Source: Symbiodinium natans
Lineage: Eukaryota; Sar; Dinophyceae; Suessiales; Symbiodiniaceae
Length of the DNA: 64,000 nt
Assembly (NCBI GenBank): GCA_905221605.1
Contig: CAJNDS010000369.1
Coordinates: 124,001-188,000 of the forward strand
Direction of reading: 5' to 3'
The stretch's first letter is position 1. Each line of letters begins with the position of its first letter. Below are positions 40,301-49,967 of this stretch, piece by piece. Position numbers and translations under genes: made by a program. Under the pieces are notes generated by a model. It saw only the letters and a list, made by a program, of their open reading frames with translations. It was not told where the DNA came from and ran no database searches.

Positions 40301-41066
40301 TGAGGCCTTTTGTGCATTAGGGGTTGACATAGTGCTATCAAGTGCCCACTTGGGTCGTGTGACTATTTGCAATACGGAGAAGAGAGTTCATCTCCTTGTT
40401 GAGACAATGAAGCAGGCCCAGAAGGACCGGCGCATGAGTGTGCCTCAAGCACTCAAGCTGAGAGGAAAGCTTCAGTTTGCAAGTGGTCAGCTGTTTGGAC
40501 GCCAGAGCAAATTTTGCTTGCAACAGCTCTCGGAGTATGCCCACGGTTGTGCCCCTCCCGATCTGCCGGCTGAGTGCATCGACACCTTCAGCTCTCTTGT
40601 CGACATGTTGGAAAGCGGTCGTCCTCGACTAGTCCAGGTTAGCAAGCAGCAAACCTGGTATGTCTTCACTGATGCATCCTACTCGAAAGACGACCCCGTA
40701 CTGCCTTGTGGCGTGGGCGGTCTCCTGTTTGATGACAAGGGTGTGTTGGTTGCTGGTTTCTCTCACGCCCTTGGCAGTGATGCCCGCAAGCTCCTAGGTG
40801 AGCTTAACAAGGGCACAATTATAATGGAAGCGGAGTTTGTTGCGGTGCTGCTTGCGTTCCGCCTTTGGGGCAAAAGGGTTGCGCACTCACCTGTTGTGGC
40901 TTTCATCGACAACAATGCGGTTAGGGATATTTTGATTTCTTGTCGGGGCAGGTCCCCAATAGTGAAAAATCTGCTTACAATGTTTGTGGGCTTGGAAGTG
41001 GGGTGCGAGTTCATCCCTTGGTTCTCGCGTGTCCCTTCCCCGTCGAACTGCGCAGATCACCCGTGA
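37389..41066 (+). CDS. Pol: C5-methyltransferase-like domain, reverse transcriptase, RNase H
   Basis: This is in phase with gag and separated from it only by TGA 37386-37388. There is no ATG near its beginning. Counting from 37395, residues 297-500 resemble a cytosine-C5 methyltransferase: IIEVFSGMSRLS (motif I), WFAPPCGTASR (Pro-Cys loop, Cys 324), GVENPRQSLYW (motif VI-like ENV/ENP, Glu 389) and CAYGSRRPKWTAIAY (motif VIII-like). The reverse transcriptase follows (about 760-1010), with RLIDDFSGSGINSSVET, LVSAYRQLALDP, LPFGAVKSVSTFLR and the catalytic HYFDDFVSV (FDDF at 928-931, as in DIRS/Ngaro enzymes). RNase H shows Asp 1093 (FTDASYS), Glu 1147 (MEAEF) and Asp 1172 (FIDNNAV), ending at SNCADHP. 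An indel at the very end probably removed the last few residues. Confidence 0.85.
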   Translation, partial: RSVPEAGRAGSTSDEPVLTAVPPPGETGSEAPVVVSQSVHNVAAEPPVSLAPEPTSQMNSCAACNDPEELAEQLLQGQLIGSHSVLSLWELLPHEAPHKAASGSSFFTGMFRRGGVLGLRANVSRFPKVTQVLCAFVRQRRPAAVFTSLAIFCDIPTEPHRDSHNGPTPNLVFKLSSFSGGGVWCEGPGHDVRPVQGSPVHGRVLNFEDGCLELPAKDHWHMTEPWQGRRVVLVAYALPHMPSVKLEVPQALLELGFALPPDFLPELSVVPEVMGDAPTPIQVPAPSASETSSRPPFIIEVFSGMSRLSACLTMPNCVGIWFAPPCGTASRAREIKGVPGPPPLRSEKFPNGLPQLGGQALLRVTLANQLYDCVSDLVLEAASRDLVIGVENPRQSLYWRTAMFARIAHLFQFTAFQSCAYGSRRPKWTAIAYTRGAFDSICKSCPGHSCAQRHLPWGVAPDAPNGFSTSLEAAYPLPLARALAQAFVQVCPPRPLSPTGLQLSLVRGQVGSQPKASVTGPRVPEHARILRVRIPPHVSCPVPLRARLKDPWPLPHVAVCPERSVPAEAQLLQIVPVKQGSSSGGSGGKGCNAGSELWNELVWGIPFSPEQFVREAVKAGHPRTLEVALPQVLKDAVCTHASMTESELYGLRARQFAKWLKLAQDLRSEEDALKASMHKQVSTILKPKRLLLWKAMMIEASYDDVSIFDEVISGTNLGGPVPDTGVFAPKFKPATVTVEQLKRDAPTSRAALLSTIKSQGESLDREVQTKTLEERDRGWLSGPIEVDQLPPDAIVSRRFGVEQDVKIRLIDDFSGSGINSSVETLETVRPQTVDVMAGMCLSLMRVQPGCSLKGRFYDLVSAYRQLALDPTGAWASYIGLWDPDLKRVVVFQLHALPFGAVKSVSTFLRTVNSIWHLGAFFFALCWSHYFDDFVSVAKGTQVANMHQTITLLFTLLGWDLAQGGKKDVPFAEAFCALGVDIVLSSAHLGRVTICNTEKRVHLLVETMKQAQKDRRMSVPQALKLRGKLQFASGQLFGRQSKFCLQQLSEYAHGCAPPDLPAECIDTFSSLVDMLESGRPRLVQVSKQQTWYVFTDASYSKDDPVLPCGVGGLLFDDKGVLVAGFSHALGSDARKLLGELNKGTIIMEAEFVAVLLAFRLWGKRVAHSPVVAFIDNNAVRDILISCRGRSPIVKNLLTMFVGLEVGCEFIPWFSRVPSPSNCADHP

Positions 41067-41165
41067 AGACTGGTGTCCCAGCACTTGATGTGGGGTGGCA
41101 TCAGTGTCCCGTGTTCCGACGTGTCAGAGCACCTGGATGCCATCTGCCTTGGACTGTCGGCTAAT
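41067..41165. other. Pol-B1 junction
   Basis: The frame CGT GAA GAC TGG TGT just after the stop (REDW) matches the usual SRED-type ending that follows PSNxAD in these enzymes, so the Pol stop at 41064-41066 is likely caused by a small indel. Confidence 0.4.
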
Positions 41166-41378
41166 AAGGGGGCTTGAGGTTCGCTAGGGTATGGTGAGAC
41201 ACATGTGCAATGTATGTGCACCGTGTTGTGTGCACCGGCACATGATTGGATGCCATCATTGGTTCGCCCACTGATGAAAAATGTGAGGGACATGCTGCGC
41301 CTGCTATGTGCTTTGTGATTCTTCATGTTGTGGCTTTTGGGCTTTTGGGTTCAAACCCAATTTGGAACAAGCGGTAAG
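41166..41378 (+). repeat. split direct repeat B1
   Basis: 213 bp from AAGGGGGCTTGAGG to ACAAGCGGTAAG, repeated at 41696-41908 with an offset of exactly 530 bp. Confidence 0.95.
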
Positions 41379-41582
41379 CTTACTGTTCGCGAGCGAATGG
41401 TGTTTTACCGGTTGCTTCCAAAATGTCTCTTCGAAAAACGGTGTGCCGTTTGTTCTTGGTTTGTAACCCAAAAGTTTCTGATGCTTGTCAGGCTTGGTAT
41501 TGCGAACGACAATTTGCAAACTTCGTTTGCTGAAGATCTGTGTGTGCAGCGCTGGCTCCACAGCTCAGTGCGAAAATTTTGA
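41378..41582 (+). repeat. split direct repeat A2
   Basis: An exact copy of A1 that abuts B1. Confidence 0.95.
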
Positions 41583-41695
41583 CCCGCCCAACCCACCCAG
41601 GGCATCACAAAAACAGGGCCCGCTGAAGCGGCTGCAACTCCCTGTGTGCCATCGGCAATCATGTTAGTGTTGCATGTACAGTTACCTCGCCCTCA

Positions 41696-41908
41696 AAGGG
41701 GGCTTGAGGTTCGCTAGGGTATGGTGAGACACATGTGCAATGTATGTGCACCGTGTTGTGTGCACCGGCACATGATTGGATGCCATCATTGGTTCGCCCA
41801 CTGATGAAAAATGTGAGGGACATGCTGCGCCTGCTATGTGCTTTGTGATTCTTCATGTTGTGGCTTTTGGGCTTTTGGGTTCAAACCCAATTTGGAACAA
41901 GCGGTAAG
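41696..41908 (+). repeat. split direct repeat B2 (right end of the element)
   Basis: An exact copy of B1. A 113-bp spacer (41583-41695) separates it from A2. Sequence after 41908 (GAGATGTTGTTATCTGG) is not shared with B1. Confidence 0.95.
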
Positions 41909-42236
41909 GAGATGTTGTTATCTGGCATCGCTGTATAAAAGCCACAAGCTGCAACACGTCTCTCATTTTGCGGATGACGCCCCTACTCGGAAAGAGTGCA
42001 ACCACATCTGTGTTTTTTGCGCTGCACTATCACGACTTCTTCGACTTCTGAGAGTGATGGCGTTGCTTCACCTTTGATAGGGCGTGTTTCTGCTTCGTTG
42101 TTGTGTTTGTTCGGTTTGTTTTTCTTGTCGTTGCCGCTCTCGCCACCGAGGTTTGAATGCGCCGTTTCACTGATTTGGCAAAGACCTGCCCACTGGGCCG
42201 CTGATGTGGTAAAGGGGCGACCAACTCAAAAAGGAA
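41909..42236 (+). repeat. divergent poly(A)-element 3' end (tail-family copy 5)
   Basis: CACTATCACGACTTCTTCGA and TTGTTGTGTTTG... resemble the 3' part of the nested element near 18220-18360 and 30880-31040. The end reads CCCACTGGGCCGCTGATGTG-GTAAAGGGGCGACC...CAAAAA, with a CCGC/GTGG stem. It may be the target into which the tyrosine-recombinase element was inserted. Confidence 0.5.
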
Positions 42237-43245
42237 GGCTGCCAGACTCTTTGCTGCTCGGGGACGAGGTAGAACCAGGCTGCTTAAAACCCCGAGCGAC
42301 AGTTGGAAGGCAAGCGTTGTGTTCCTTGTGCTGCGGCCCCTCGACCTTCTCAACAACAAGCGTACGGTGTCTCCATCGGTGTGGGAACTTGCTGTGGACG
42401 GCCGACCAATGTGGGCATTTTGCGCGTTGCTCCCGCTGCGACCTCAAGCACATCATCTATTTCAGTGTGCGCCACGGTGTGCTCATGGCAAGCCAGATTT
42501 ACGAGAACGAGGTGCCCGAGGAAACTCCGGCCACGACATGGGCTCCTGGTTTGGCAGTGGCGCAGGCTGCCGCGCAGCTGTTGGAGGAGCTCGGTGGCAT
42601 GAGACACTTCAAGCTGAGCTACGACGGTGGGGCATCACTTGGCAGACGGTGGAAGAGCAGGAGACTTTCCTGTTCGGAAGTGGAGCTCCTGTGATTTCGC
42701 ACCGGGCTCACCTTTACCCTGTTGTCTTGGTGCCCAGGCGCCTTGATGTGCCCTGGGCTTCAGGACGCGGGACTTGACCCCCACGCGGCACCTTGGACTT
42801 GCTGGCGTATGTCGGCGAGCAGGACGCTTGGTGCCAGCCCGGCATGCAGGAGAAGTGTGCGCAGCTGAAGCTCCTCAAAGCAAGTCATGTGCGAGGGTTG
42901 CCGACAGGTGATGGAAAGGAGGCCAGGCGCATCCGGACGATCCAAAGCAGAAGAACCCCCGCAAAGCAAAGTCACTCCTCCACATGGCGAGCTGCTCCTG
43001 GTCGAGTCTCTCGTGCTGGGGCGGCGTATAAAAGGCATTTACATAGTCTTAACAGCCCATCATCAGAATATCTCCCCATTGCTCGAGCTGCAATGCAGCC
43101 GCAACAGCCGACAAACGCCATCTCGATCCAGGGGGTCCAACCGGGCAAGATCCCAAGCCTCAGGATTTACAAAGCGCTTGTTTTCCTTTCCGTCGACCAA
43201 GCCTTCCCCAAACCCAAGAATCCCTTCTGTTTGCACGCCTGAGCA
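42237..43245. other. unassigned sequence with overlapping open frames
   Basis: Plus-strand frames at 42319-42777 and 42003-42694 overlap and are both moderately protein-like. One has a Cys-rich patch (CSLCCGPST, CLHRCGNLLWTADQCGHFARCSRC). Neither is recognisable, and which one is real cannot be decided from sequence. A frame at 42793-43242 looks similar in quality. Confidence 0.3.
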
Positions 43246-43253
43246 TTTGTGAT

Positions 43254-43384
43254 ACCGACAGTGCATGTTCCATGTGAGGTGGAGCTCCCCTCAAAGCCCA
43301 AACATGCAAACTGAGGAGGTGTTGAAAGTTTGCAAGCTTGGGCCTTCAGGGGAGCTCCGCCTCACATGAACAGGCACTGTCGGT
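43254..43384. repeat. 131-bp foldback element
   Basis: The arms 43254-43311 and 43328-43384 are inverted copies (ACCGACAGTGC...GGAGCTCCCCT... and ...AGGGGAGCTCC...GCACTGTCGGT) with few mismatches around a 16-base loop. Weaker pairing continues outward (TTGTGA/TCACAA). It is a candidate miniature foldback transposon or a hairpin RNA source. Confidence 0.85.
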
Positions 43385-44283
43385 TGCGTGTCACAAGTTG
43401 ACGTGCTGGGGTTGACTTTGGAGTAGGTCAGTTCTGTGAATGTTGGTGAGCCTGGAATGCACATGGGGGACATACTATCATTGTGCGCTCGCTCGCCTCG
43501 TTCTCCAACCCTTCAAACACCTCAAGCCTCTCTTAAGCTCCCTTAAGCCAGACCAGGCTGATTCATTCAAGGTCAATCTTTAAGTAAGGTACAACTCCTA
43601 GATACAAAACGACTGCGTAGCAATGCAAAACAGAAGAAAATCATAGACTGTAGTAGTAGATGCTCTTGTCGCAAAACCGGCAAAGAAGAAAACTGACAAA
43701 AAAAGAAGAAACAACGGAACGAAACCGTCCTCATGTCTTAGCTTCACGGTACGGGTGCATCAAATCTAACAACAAAAATAGCTTGACATCCTTAGGATCA
43801 GCAAAACTGTAAAACCTTCTGTAACACACATGACAGAAGAATGTGAGGCGAAACTTATCGTGACTATTGATATACACAGTGCTTGCCTCCGTTACCGTTA
43901 GGAGTTCGGGATATCACTGTACTGAGGTGCGGCGTATGCAAGGTTTTCTTGTCAACATTGAATAGTTTTACGAAGATTGCTTACAGGCGGCTCATCGCAG
44001 GAAGATGCGACTGATGCGGCAGCATGTGACGGGAGAGTCCTGCCATAGCTACCGTTAACACGACACGTGGTGCTTGCCAGTCCGACAGAGGGCCTTGTGT
44101 TTGCTCAACCGTCATATTTCAGCGGTGCACCCTGCCATCATGCCAATCACGTCATCCCACCAGCCGCCCCAAACACGACAGGACAGGCCGCTGCTGAGAA
44201 ACAGAGCCGGGAACCAGTGTTCGATCAAAGCTGCCCAAAAAGCCTCCCCAAAAGCCTGAACACACTTGGAAGTCCTCTAAAAG
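43385..44283. other. no gene seen
   Basis: AT-rich sequence leading into the telomere-like domain. No motif recognised on either strand. Confidence 0.5.
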
Positions 44284-45111
44284 GAACCCTAAACCCTAAA
44301 CCCTAAACCCTAAACCCTAAACCCTAAACCCTAAACCCTAAAGCCTTAAAACCAACAGAGGGCCCTCTTCGAAGTGTCGGACATGGCCCGCCTCCGTCGA
44401 CCGGAGTCATTCGACGATGTGCGAGCGGAGGGCCTCTTCCGTGCCACCACGGCGCCACAGTTCTTGGGCTGAAGGATCAGCTCAAGCACCGCAATTCTCG
44501 GAAGTTGGGTTCTGCAGTTCTGCCTGCTTCGTTTTTTTGGACAAGCCATGGTTTTGGATACTTACACACTAAACCTTAAACTCTATTTCTTGGGGGCTGC
44601 TGCCTCAGTGGCTGTGCAGAGTACGCACAGGAGGGGCTGAAGTCGAAACAAGAGACAGGCCCATGTCAGTTCCCGTCAGTATCAGTGGATGCTAGGAAGC
44701 AGATTCGTCGTTGTAAGGACAAATACGAGGACCCCAAATTTTCATGTGCTCGTTGGGTCGCCAAAGTACTTCCGCAAAGGGTCTGTGTGTGTGTGCGTGC
44801 GTGTACGATGGCCCCATGGTCCTAAAGCCTCATATTTTGAGGCTGTTGGTTGACCCTAAACCCTAAACCCTAAACCCTAAACCCTAAACCCTAAACCCTA
44901 AACCCTAAACCCTAAACCCTAAACCCTAAACCCTAAACCCTAAACCCTAAACCCTAATCCCTCCGAGGATCCTGGCCAAGCGCGGGGCCATCTTCCTGCA
45001 AGGATTGCCAGGCCGGGACCGTTTGAACCCCCTGGCTCTTAGTAAGGGTTTAGGGTTTAGGGTTTGGGGTTCAGGGTTTAGGGTTTAGGGTTTAGGGTCC
45101 TGGTTCTTAGC

Positions 45112-45184
45112 AGGGAATGAGGGAATGAGGGCCTTGTATATACCCTTTCAGGGATGATAGAGGGCCCTCATTCCCTCATTCCCT
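45112..45184. repeat. foldback hairpin with perfect 22-bp arms
   Basis: AGGGAATGAGGGAATGAGGG.. at 45112-45133 is exactly complementary to 45163-45184. The loop carries GGGATGATAG. Confidence 0.9.
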
Positions 45185-46698
45185 TTGAAGAACAAGGGGC
45201 TTAAGGTTTCGGCTTTCAGGCTTTTAGGGTCCTGGGGTTGCGGAGTTTAGGGTGTAGGGTTTGGAGGGCTTAGGGTTTAGGGTTTAGGCGCTTCGGGTTA
45301 GGGTTTCGGGCCAGAGATGAGGTTGCATTTTGGAGGGTGTAGCAGTGCAACACACAGACTCTGAACCCCAAATCTTAACCCCGCACTCAAATGATAACTT
45401 CCCTAAGGGTTCAAAACCTCAGGGAGGCTAAACTCTAAACCCTAAACCCTAAACCCTAAACCCTAAACCCTAAACCCTAAACCTGAAATCCTAAACCCTA
45501 AACTCTAAACCCGAAACCCTAAACCCCATGCCCTCAACCCTAGACCCTAAACCCTAGACCCGAAACCCAAAACCCTCAACCCTAAACTCTCAACCAATAA
45601 AGGCTTCAGCTCCTCTAGGCCTCCTGGGTGCCGGCGGCTTCCGCCCGGAAAAGATTCCGACCAAGCAAGAGGTGCCCTGGTTGTAACTGGTTTTTTAGAG
45701 TTTGGGGTTTAGGGCGTTTAGGGTCTAGGGTTTGGGTTTAGGGTTAGGGGTTTAGGGTTTAGGGTTTAGGGTTTAGGGTTGAGGGTTGAGGGTTTAGGGT
45801 TTAGGGTTTAGGCCCAAGATATGTCTGCAGAAGGCCTTCACGGTCGAGGGTTTCGGGCGTAGATGCCCGCATTTAGGGTTTAGGGTTTAGGGTTTAGGGT
45901 TTGGGATCTTTGTCCCAAGGATCGAGCTGTCTACTAGAATGCCGACCAGTGAAATATGATTGATCCAAAGGTTCACAGTGCCCCACAGCCTTATTTTGCA
46001 GGGGGCGTCGGGGGCCTGAAAACCACAGGTACAGCCCAAGGCAAAGGTTTTTGATGATTTGCACTGCGAGAAATCCACGTGCACATGCTCTGAAACTGCA
46101 TGTAGAGAGGGCCCTAAAACTATTTCAAGTTCCTGAAGCCCGTGTCAGCGTTCAGCACCCGAAGCGCGTTCGTCCCAACGAATGTTTCCAGCACCTTGAC
46201 TTCCATCCCCCAGGAAGGCTCCTGGTTTTTCAAACCCTGAAGGGCTTAAGGGTTTCGGGCCGGCGTTTCAATGTTTCAAGGCCCAGGTAGAAGACAAAAC
46301 CTCAGGCTGACCTTTCGGGTCTCTGGTTCCGTGTGCCAGCAGGTGCTTGCGGCTGGAGCGAGCATCTTCGAATCGACTTCCCGCGCTGAGGGCGTAGATG
46401 CGCCACGGCACGAATCGGAGCAGACTAGGCCTTGAAGCAGACGTGCAGGTCTTTTTGGCATAGCGCTTCGAGTGTCGCACGGTATTCATGGAAGATGGAT
46501 ACCAGCAGGACATGCATAAACACGTTTGAAGTTCAGCTTGGCACGAAAGATCCGACCTGAGATAGCAGAGGAAGCACGTGAGCTTTCGCTTTTTTTGGTA
46601 TCTGCAGAGATTGCTAGACGCGGTAGCAACAACAGTGTTCGGGCTTCCTGCAACTTCGACTTTGACGTCGCTTCGGTTTCACTCTTGCTGGCTGCAGG

Positions 46699-46960
46699 TC
46701 TTCCTGAGCCATCGCTGGGGTTCTGCTCGCTGGGCGAAGTACCTCGCCTTGTGCCTCTACCTGAACCTGACAGCAGCTCAGCTCTGCTCCATGGCCACCT
46801 GGGTGCTGGCCACTACCGGCATGATCGCATCTGCCGGAGGCGCCGCCAAGCTCGGGGGCAACCTCTTGTCACTTGACGGAAGAGCTGGCTCGGCTGGAGA
46901 ATTGAGTACTGTTTGCCCATAATCTCGGCGTGGTATGTTCAGACTCCTCTGTGTGTCTCT
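46699..46960 (+). CDS. membrane protein, exon (SHxW motif and first membrane segment)
   Basis: After a likely acceptor (GGCTGCAG, 46691-46698) the frame gives VFLSHRWGSARWAKYLALCL, then NLTAAQLCSMATWVLATTGMIA, a hydrophobic segment, then a Gly/Ala-rich stretch. The start VFLSHRW followed by a membrane segment and a later W/F-V-D-x-x-C-I-H-Q block matches, from memory, a large dinoflagellate family of multi-pass membrane proteins of unknown function. The first exon and start codon were not found, and the donor lies somewhere before the stop at 46920-46922 in this frame. Confidence 0.45.
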
Positions 46961-46968
46961 GTCAAAGG

Positions 46969-47185
46969 TTGATGCCCATCTTGGTCTACGTCCCAATGGC
47001 GGTTTTCTTCGTCGTCTTCTTCTTCGGCCAGCATGTTGTACATCATTTTAAACCGACTTCGATGTGGGTGGACCGGGCATGCATCCACCAGACAGACCAC
47101 AATTTCAAAGAACGTCAGATCCGGGCACTCCCCGTTTTCGTCGCACGGTCTTCCTCGATGCTTGTGCTGCCTGGCCGCAGGTCTT
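46969..47185 (+). CDS. membrane protein, exon with VDRACIHQ block
   Basis: After CTGTCAAAG the frame reads LMPILVYVPMAVFFVVFFFG (membrane segment), then TSMWVDRACIHQTDHNFKER and IRALPVFVARSSSMLVLPG. In the family as I know it, this block precedes a tyrosine/tryptophan-rich YF-RLWC segment; that segment was not found between here and 48500, so an exon may be lost or unrecognised. It is phase-compatible with the previous exon only if splice sites are chosen by homology. Confidence 0.5.
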
Positions 47186-48500
47186 GAGAGGATTCCACGC
47201 ACAGCATGCGCCATGCTAGGGCAGAACCCAAGCCATGCAATCTCACATTTCGGAAAGTTCTCAGTAGAGGAACCAAAACAACACTCCTGCTGCAATTTGC
47301 CTCGTGGTTCTCAATAGCTGCACATTGTCAGGGTGGAGGGTTTGGTTTTCCAGGGAGTTCGAAACAGCAGCCTACTTTATTGCATCGCACCATCTTACGC
47401 AGTTTAAATAGTAAACGGTATCACGGAGTGAAAGGGTCTAAGCCACAGGTTGTGGGACGACGACTACTTCCAAAGACTTTGGTGCCAGCTAGAGTTGGCT
47501 ACCTTTGCGAAGCACGGCGGCGCAGAGAAGGTGCAAGCTCACTTGGCGTAGGGTTGCTTAGGAGTTGGAAGTTCGTGTTTGTAGTGCTTAGGGTTTCGGA
47601 TTCAGGACGTAGAGCTTCGGTTTTAGTTAGGGTTGTGGCATAGAGCTTCGGTTTTAGGGTTGTGGCATGCAGGAGGTGCAAAAACTGCTGCGCGGCTTGG
47701 ACCGTTAGGTTGTTCAACGCAAATGCTCAGAATGTTTTTTGACCAAATCGGTTTTGAGGCGTGAAAGACGCACAGGTGTTGGCACGCGGCCATGTGTTTG
47801 GGACAAAAACTGGGCCAAAACTTGCAAAGGTTGCGGCCACTCTGTAGGGATTTCAGCAGACTGGAAGCCTGAGAACAATGCTCGCCGAAGACCCGGACCT
47901 TGTAGAACTACCTAGGAGGACGAGCAAGTAGGAAGTAGCATTGGTGGACGTTGAGAGTGGGAGAAGTAATACTGGTCGTGTTCGTCGTACCGGGTTCTGA
48001 TGCTTGTGCGGGACCTAGTACGTGCTATTCGTGTTATTCCTGGTGCAACTTTACTATTGTGGTGTTGCACACCTAAACCGCCGTGCGTTGGGGATTTTGC
48101 GTAGTGTTGATACCAAAATCAACGTCTGCAAAACTACTCGCCTCGCGGAAAGTAGGGTTTTGCAAGTGGTTCCCTGTGACTTTTGTGGCCGCAGGGCTTG
48201 GCACCCAACATCCAAAATCGTGTTTTTTTTTTTTTTTTGTTTTTTTTCTCTTTTTTTTCTCCGATGTTTTCGCACCCACAAGCTAGAAGCCCTAAACCCT
48301 GAACCCTAGTCGTAAAGCTGAAGCCCGAGTCCCAAAACCTCGAGCCTAAACCCCACAGCTAAAGCCGTAAACCTTAAACCCTAATCGTTAAAGTCCCAAA
48401 GCCTCGAACCTGAACCCCAAAGGTAAAACCCTAAACCCTAATCATAAAGCCTAAACCAGAAAGCTAAAGTCTTAAGTCTCCAGCGTCTCGTTCCGGCCAG
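47186..48500 (+). other. intron-like stretch with degenerate telomere-like repeats
   Basis: No exon is recognised. It contains scattered TTAGGGTTT (about 47575-47660), CCCTAAACC (48285-48450) and long T-runs (48221-48262). Confidence 0.4.
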
Positions 48501-49292
48501 GTGCATTTCTTACCACTTTGGCTGGCGCCCTGGCTGCTGTCAGCACTCTTGCTGGACCTGCTGGTTGCTACAAGTTGGTACATCCTTGCCCACGTCGCAC
48601 CTTTGGACCTCTTCACTTCCACGCCGACGTTCTCTGCCATATTGGGCTCCGCATTCGGTCCTCTTGTCACTGTGGGAATCTTCAATCTGCTGTTTGGCAC
48701 CATCTTGGGCGTTCTAGCATCCATTCCATGGACAGTCACCTGCAGGGCCAAGTTAAGGAGCCATGCCTTGCTGCTCGATCAAATGGCAAGCTTCGACTGC
48801 CGGGCTGCTCAGTGCACAGTGGAAGCTGATAGGGCTCTGGTGAACCAGCAAATCCAGCAACTTTTTGGATCGCGCGACGAGAAAGAAGTTGTGGTTCTGG
48901 CAACATCGTCCACTGTAACAGAGAATGTGCACTCGCCGTCGCCAAGCGACCGCGTGGAAGCTGCTTACCTGCCGTGGACAACGCAGGACAGTATGGTCTA
49001 TACTCAGACTGATGAACAAGCGCTAGACGCGTTTAACAGCTACATTCGCGGGCCACTCCGCTTTGCAGTCATGGAAAGTGTTGGAGACCAGCTGCATGTA
49101 CCGTACAGAATGTGTCTGGTAGCGTCCTTGCCCATGATCTTTTACTCCTCGACCGACATTCTCCAATGCGATGCTGAATGCATATCCCACAACGGTTTTC
49201 AATCCTTCGAGAGCTACGTCCTGCCGGTGGTTCTGGGCTGGCTCGCCACGATTTTGCTGATCTTGCCTGTCTTCTACCCTGCTCCCGAGCAC
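48501..49292 (+). CDS. membrane protein, large exon
   Basis: Acceptor CCGGCCAG (48493-48500), then HFLPLWLAPWLLSALLLDLL and SAFGPLVTVGIFNLLFGTIL, two membrane segments. A soluble region of about 120 residues follows (FDCRAAQCTVEADRALVNQQ, EAAYLPWTTQD, ALDAFNSYIRGPLRFAVMES), then two more membrane segments (MCLVASLPMIFYSSTDI and YVLPVVLGWLATILLILPVF). A GT donor is plausible at AAAG|GTAGCA (49292/49293); if unspliced, the frame would stop at 49347-49349. Length and amphipathic pattern strongly suggest true coding sequence. Localisation is membrane; substrate unknown. Confidence 0.7.
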
Positions 49293-49967
49293 GCAAAGAA
49301 AGGTAGCACAAACAGTAGTCATGATAGCAACATACCGCAGCAAAAGTAGCAATCGTCCATTGTCCTAAGCAGTAGAGTATTAGGAGTAGCCGTGGCAGTA
49401 TCAGGGCGTGTAAGTCTAGCCTGCGTGCTTCCTTTTGATAAGCTTACCCTAAACCCTGCCAAACCCCAACCCCCAAGCCCTCGACCCGAAACCCTAGACC
49501 CAAAACCCTTGATACCCTGCGGGACGAGGCCCCCTGAGGTTGAACCGCGCCATCACAGGGCACACAAAGCCGAGACCAAGCAAAAAGTTGAAGCAAACAC
49601 AGGCACGCCACAAATGGAATGGGAATGGTGGGAGTGGGAGTGGGAGTAGCAGTAGCAGTGAATCCCGCAATCATGCAAGGCCCGATCTCCGGGGGAGTCG
49701 TGCGTAACACCTTAAGCTTCCCAAGAACAGCCAAGCACAAAATCCCAGTAAGCTACTGTAAACCCTAAGCTTGTGGCCCCAGCATAGGGCAAGTGTTGCT
49801 ATCTTCTTCTTGCTGTCGTCGTCGTTGTTGTCGTCGTTGGTGTTGCTGCTGTTTTTGTTGTTTGCGTTGTGCTTCGGGTTGCTATTGCACTATCATTGGG
49901 TGGCTATGATTACAGTTCGCCTTCATATTATAGGTTTCCATGCCTTGGCCATCCATGGTTCAGGTCT
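49293..49967 (+). other. intron-like stretch
   Basis: It contains CCCTAAACCC-like remnants (49446-49520, 49758) and a (GTTGTC)-rich tract (49812-49870). No coding signal. Confidence 0.4.

Larger units (their letters stand above)
31659..41908 (+). mobile_element. Ngaro/DIRS-type tyrosine-recombinase retrotransposon
   Basis: The termini are split direct repeats: A1 (31659-31863) at the left, then B1 (41166-41378), A2 (41378-41582), a 113-bp spacer and B2 (41696-41908) at the right. A1 equals A2 and B1 equals B2, apparently without mismatch. This A1-ORFs-B1-A2-B2 layout is known from Ngaro and PAT elements, which integrate through a circular intermediate by tyrosine recombinase and leave no target duplication. 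Between the repeats are a recombinase, a gag-like protein and a methyltransferase-like/reverse transcriptase/RNase H polyprotein, all on the plus strand. The recombinase is the first gene; in classic Ngaro elements it follows the polymerase. Near-identity of the repeats suggests recent activity, but the recombinase has a frameshift. Confidence 0.9.

Noticed and set aside
31659-41908. LTR retrotransposon interpretation of the terminal repeats
   Set aside because: The repeats are split (A1 ... B1-A2-B2), not simple LTRs, there is no DDE integrase, and a tyrosine recombinase is present.
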